From: Elusimicrobiota bacterium
GTDB taxonomy: Bacteria; Elusimicrobiota; Elusimicrobia; 2-02-FULL-39-32
NCBI GenBank assembly: GCA_023249835.1
Contig: JAHFBY010000037.1
Location: 1-9,367 of the forward strand
Length of the DNA stretch: 9,367 bases
Reading direction: 5' to 3'
The notes beneath the pieces are model-generated. The model searched no databases, was not told the origin of the DNA, and saw only the letters and a list, made by a program, of their open reading frames with translations. The translations under genes were made by a program, and so were the position numbers. This document shows positions 7,401 to 9,367 of this stretch, one piece after another. Positions within the stretch are counted from its first letter, which is position 1. Each line of letters starts with the position of its first letter.

Positions 7401-7857
7401 GCACCACTGCATCTCTGACTTTTTCCGCCCCCGCAAAAGCGGACAAACTGACGTTGTTGGGTTCATGTGCGTCACCATGGGCAGCCGAGCCACCGAAGTG
7501 GAACGCGAACTTTTTAAAAATCACAAGTACACGGACTATCTTTACTTGCACGGCATTTCGGTGGAAACCACGGAAGCCTTGGCCGAATATGTCCACCGCA
7601 TGATCCGGCGCGATTGGCAAATCCACGGCGCGGACGGTCCCGACACTCAGTCCCTATTTCACCAAAAATATATCGGTTCACGTTACAGTTTTGGCTACCC
7701 GGCCTGCCCCAATTTAGAGGACCAAAAAAAGCTCGCAACCTTTTTTCCTTTAGAAAAAATTGGCGTGGCACTTTCTGAAGAGTTTCAGTTAGAGCCTGAA
7801 CAGTCCGTCACAGCAATCGTAGTTCACCACCCCCAAGCCAAATATTTTTTGATCTAA
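4417..7857 (+). CDS. metH: Cobalamin-dependent methionine synthase, all modules present
   Basis: This 1146-residue cytoplasmic enzyme moves a methyl group from methyltetrahydrofolate to homocysteine through cob(I)alamin, making methionine. Modules run in the standard order. The homocysteine domain (about 1-310) has zinc ligands C223 (GMNCATG) and C289/C290 (VGGCCGTT). The folate domain (about 330-600) starts LLIGERTNANGSRKF at 336. The cap helices are around 655-705. The cobalamin domain has GDVHDIGKNL at 725-734, with D726, H728 and G731, plus MSG at 772-774. The reactivation domain (about 890-1146) has the AdoMet-binding RYSFGYPACP at 1089-1098. E. coli MetH is longer (about 1227). Wording such as DVCCAYVGR (378-386) and the ending HHPQAKYF recall, from memory, the actinobacterial-type branch. 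An Ala-rich linker (850-890) precedes reactivation. ATG 4423 is an alternative start. It stands alone, divergent from the toxin-antitoxin genes. Confidence 0.97.
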   Translation: MKMNLLNLLQERVVVFDGAMGTNLQTQNLRPEDFDGKDGCNEYLVLTKPDAVAKVHRDFFLAGCDAVETDTFGSNRIVLAEYDLADRAIELNVKAVQLARRVAFEFSTPEKPRFVIGSIGPTTKLPTLGHISFGDMHLAFKEQITGLLQGGADALLIETAQDMLQVKIAVIAALDVFKELNQRIPLMVQVTMEQTGNMLLGTEMQAALATLEPYAVDIIGMNCATGPKEMVENVRTLSEQSGRPISLLPNAGLPENVGGHAHYKLTPTELADYHERFVKEFGVNIVGGCCGTTPAHLAEVAKRVKGLVPKARNVPRIPRASSLYESVLYRQTPPPLLIGERTNANGSRKFKQLLEREDYDAIAAMGKESVREGSHMLDVCCAYVGRNETLDMNEVITRLNQQVTVPILIDSTEAPVIEESLKRISGKAIINSINLEDGEERMAKVCPMAKRYGAGLIALTIDEKGMAKESAKKTEIAGRIYELATKKYGIHGEDLFFDTLTFTLGSGEDEFRNAGMETIQAIREIKALYPEVNTILGVSNISFGLDPEVRHILNSVFLHYAIEAGLDAAIVHASKITPYFKIDPEIRELARRLVFNERVEGSDPLHALLEYHQKLKGTFTAKRKEDKSLPLEESLKNKIVDGSRENLEAELEQALKKYSPLEIINDILMGGMKVVGELFGSGQMQLPFVLQSAEVMKKAVAYLEPFMDKVGGTEKGLMVLATVKGDVHDIGKNLVDIILTNNGYKVVNLGIKQPVESILQAATAQKADAIGMSGLLVKSTLVMKENLEEMEKRGIHTPVLCGGAALTRKYVDETLKSVYSGPVFYANDAFAGLRFMDDIKNPAAVQERLAAQTARANNAKTAGPGSAAVAVLPARSDVPEDNPVPTSPFWGYKILKNIPLRELFPYINKTALFKGQWQFKQAALSEEQYADLLKTKIEPLFAEQQEKCVREKILDPKVIYGYYPCSSENDDLVLFDENQVTEMARFTFPRQRSAPHHCISDFFRPRKSGQTDVVGFMCVTMGSRATEVERELFKNHKYTDYLYLHGISVETTEALAEYVHRMIRRDWQIHGADGPDTQSLFHQKYIGSRYSFGYPACPNLEDQKKLATFFPLEKIGVALSEEFQLEPEQSVTAIVVHHPQAKYFLI
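5413..5421 (+). repeat. Run of nine C inside metH
   Basis: Nine consecutive C bases encode three prolines (residues 333-335) in the linker between the homocysteine and folate domains. Gain or loss of one base would truncate the protein after its first module. The run is intact in frame here. Confidence 0.9.
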
Positions 7858-7877
7858 CAAAATATTTTCATCCCTAC

Positions 7878-7907
7878 TTGACAGCCTTTACGTAAGTGTA
7901 CTATAAT
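7878..7907 (+). promoter_or_regulatory. Strong sigma-70 promoter of groESL
   Basis: Consensus TTGACA (7878-7883) and consensus TATAAT (7902-7907) are separated by 18 bp. Transcription should begin near 7914, giving a leader of about 160 nt before groES. The first CIRCE operator overlaps the -10 and the predicted start. Confidence 0.9.
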
Positions 7908-7932
7908 AGCACTCAAGAAGTGAGAGTGCTAA
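7906..7932. promoter_or_regulatory. CIRCE operator 1 (HrcA binding site)
   Basis: The arms ATAGCACTC (7906-7914) and GAGTGCTAA (7924-7932) are separated by 9 bp and match the CIRCE consensus TTAGCACTC-N9-GAGTGCTAA at 17 of 18 arm positions. It sits on the transcription start, so the heat-sensitive repressor HrcA would block initiation. HrcA itself is not in the window. Confidence 0.92.
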
Positions 7933-7951
7933 AGTTCAATGGGCGCTCTCA
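7921..7951 (+). other. Hairpin in the groESL leader overlapping CIRCE 1
   Basis: In RNA, TGAGAGTGC (7921-7929) can pair with GCGCTCTCA (7943-7951) in a 9-bp stem with one G-U pair and a 13-nt loop. There is no U-run after it, so it is not an intrinsic terminator. It may stabilise the leader or be incidental. Confidence 0.4.
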
Positions 7952-7971
7952 CCATTATTTTTCCCTTATCA

Positions 7972-7998
7972 TTAGCACTCAAAATTATTGAGTGCTAA
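7972..7998. promoter_or_regulatory. CIRCE operator 2 (HrcA binding site), perfect consensus
   Basis: TTAGCACTC (7972-7980), 9 bp, then GAGTGCTAA (7990-7998) match the consensus at all 18 arm positions. It lies 66 bp downstream of the first copy, about six helical turns, inside the transcribed leader. It could act as a second operator with HrcA bound to both, and forms a hairpin in the mRNA. Confidence 0.95.
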
Positions 7999-8056
7999 TA
8001 TTGATCGGAACAGAGTAAACAGTTTGAAGTAATGAGCGGACATCTACAATCGAAAT

Positions 8057-8062
8057 AGGAGG
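8057..8062 (+). promoter_or_regulatory. Consensus Shine-Dalgarno of groES
   Basis: A perfect AGGAGG lies 10 nt before the groES ATG. It contrasts with the leaderless or weakly marked starts elsewhere in the window. Confidence 0.85.
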
Positions 8063-8072
8063 ACGTACAAAC

Positions 8073-8375
8073 ATGGCAACAGCGACATTAAAGAAAATTA
8101 AACCCTTGGCAGATCGCGTATTGGTCAAGGCAGTGGAAAAAGAAGAATTGCATAAAAGTGGAATTATCATACCGGAAACTGCAAAAGAAAAGCCCCAGGA
8201 AGGCGAAGTGATTGCAACCGGACCGGGAAAACGGGACGACAAAGGAACTGTGATCCCCATGGACGTGAAAACTGGAGACCGCATTCTTTATGGTAAATAT
8301 TCTGGAACCGAGATCAAGTTAGACGGGGAAGAATATTTGATCATGCATCAAGACGACATTTTAGGAATTCTATAA
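8073..8375 (+). CDS. groES: Co-chaperonin GroES (Hsp10)
   Basis: A 100-residue protein, normal length for the family. Seven copies form the lid that closes the GroEL folding chamber in the cytoplasm. [18 protein letters not shown] (9-26) is the conserved first strand, followed by the mobile loop with SGIIIP (29-34), whose III triplet docks onto the GroEL apical domain, and then [19 protein letters not shown]. The C-terminal half has [20 protein letters not shown] and ends HQDDILGIL, as usual. It starts with ATG behind a consensus AGGAGG. It is the first gene of the two-gene heat-shock operon, with only 24 bp between its stop and groEL, under the double-CIRCE promoter; expression should rise when HrcA is inactivated by heat or by overloaded GroEL. 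Confidence 0.98.
   Translation: MATATLKKIKPLADRVLVKAVEKEELHKSGIIIPETAKEKPQEGEVIATGPGKRDDKGTVIPMDVKTGDRILYGKYSGTEIKLDGEEYLIMHQDDILGIL

Positions 8376-9367
<992 letters not shown>

Noticed and set aside
7858..7877. Terminator after metH
   Set aside because: There is only the AT palindrome AAAATATTTT at 7859-7868, with no GC-rich stem and no T-run.
8032..8058. Eight-codon upstream ORF before groES
   Set aside because: It has no good ribosome-binding site and its stop overlaps the groES AGGAGG; most likely chance.

Overview
This window looks like a chromosomal segment of an uncultivated, candidate-phylum-type bacterium with mid-range GC. I lean weakly towards a Patescibacteria-like lineage. The hints are a nucleotidyltransferase toxin whose partner carries an FWDVDP motif, an arrangement I associate with candidate-phylum genomes, and the style of the GroEL. 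The methionine synthase instead resembles, from memory, the actinobacterial/Chloroflexi-like MetH type, so taxonomy stays open.

Layout. Positions 1-3180 (minus strand) hold a tightly packed, partly overlapping surface-glycan block. Read in transcription order it is a family 2 glycosyltransferase (3180-2476), a left-handed beta-helix acetyltransferase (2483-1962), a large polytopic membrane protein of probable GT-C type (1965-352), and the first 109 codons of a DegT/DnrJ/EryC1 sugar aminotransferase (328-1, running off the edge). The genes overlap by 8 and 4 bp and the last gap is 23 bp, so they are probably co-transcribed. They would aminate and acetylate a nucleotide sugar and then move or attach glycan residues at the membrane.

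Positions 3271-4341 (minus strand) hold a two-gene toxin-antitoxin-like module: a two-part putative antitoxin followed by an AbiEii-like nucleotidyltransferase. Its promoter is excellent (TTGATT, 17 bp, TATAAT). The predicted transcription start falls on the G of an in-frame GTG, which implies a leaderless message. A perfect 8-bp inverted repeat lies inside the promoter and is a good operator candidate.

Positions 4392-7857 (plus strand) hold a divergent promoter and a complete five-module cobalamin-dependent methionine synthase (metH). Positions 7878-9367 (plus strand) hold the groES-groEL heat-shock operon, with a strong sigma-70 promoter and two CIRCE operators, indicating HrcA repression. 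groEL is cut by the window edge.

No gene-free stretch exceeds 300 bases. The longest is the 215-bp groESL control region (7858-8072). I saw no tRNA, rRNA, CRISPR array, insertion sequence or convincing intrinsic terminator. The most interesting part is the toxin-antitoxin module with its embedded palindromic operator and apparent leaderless start.
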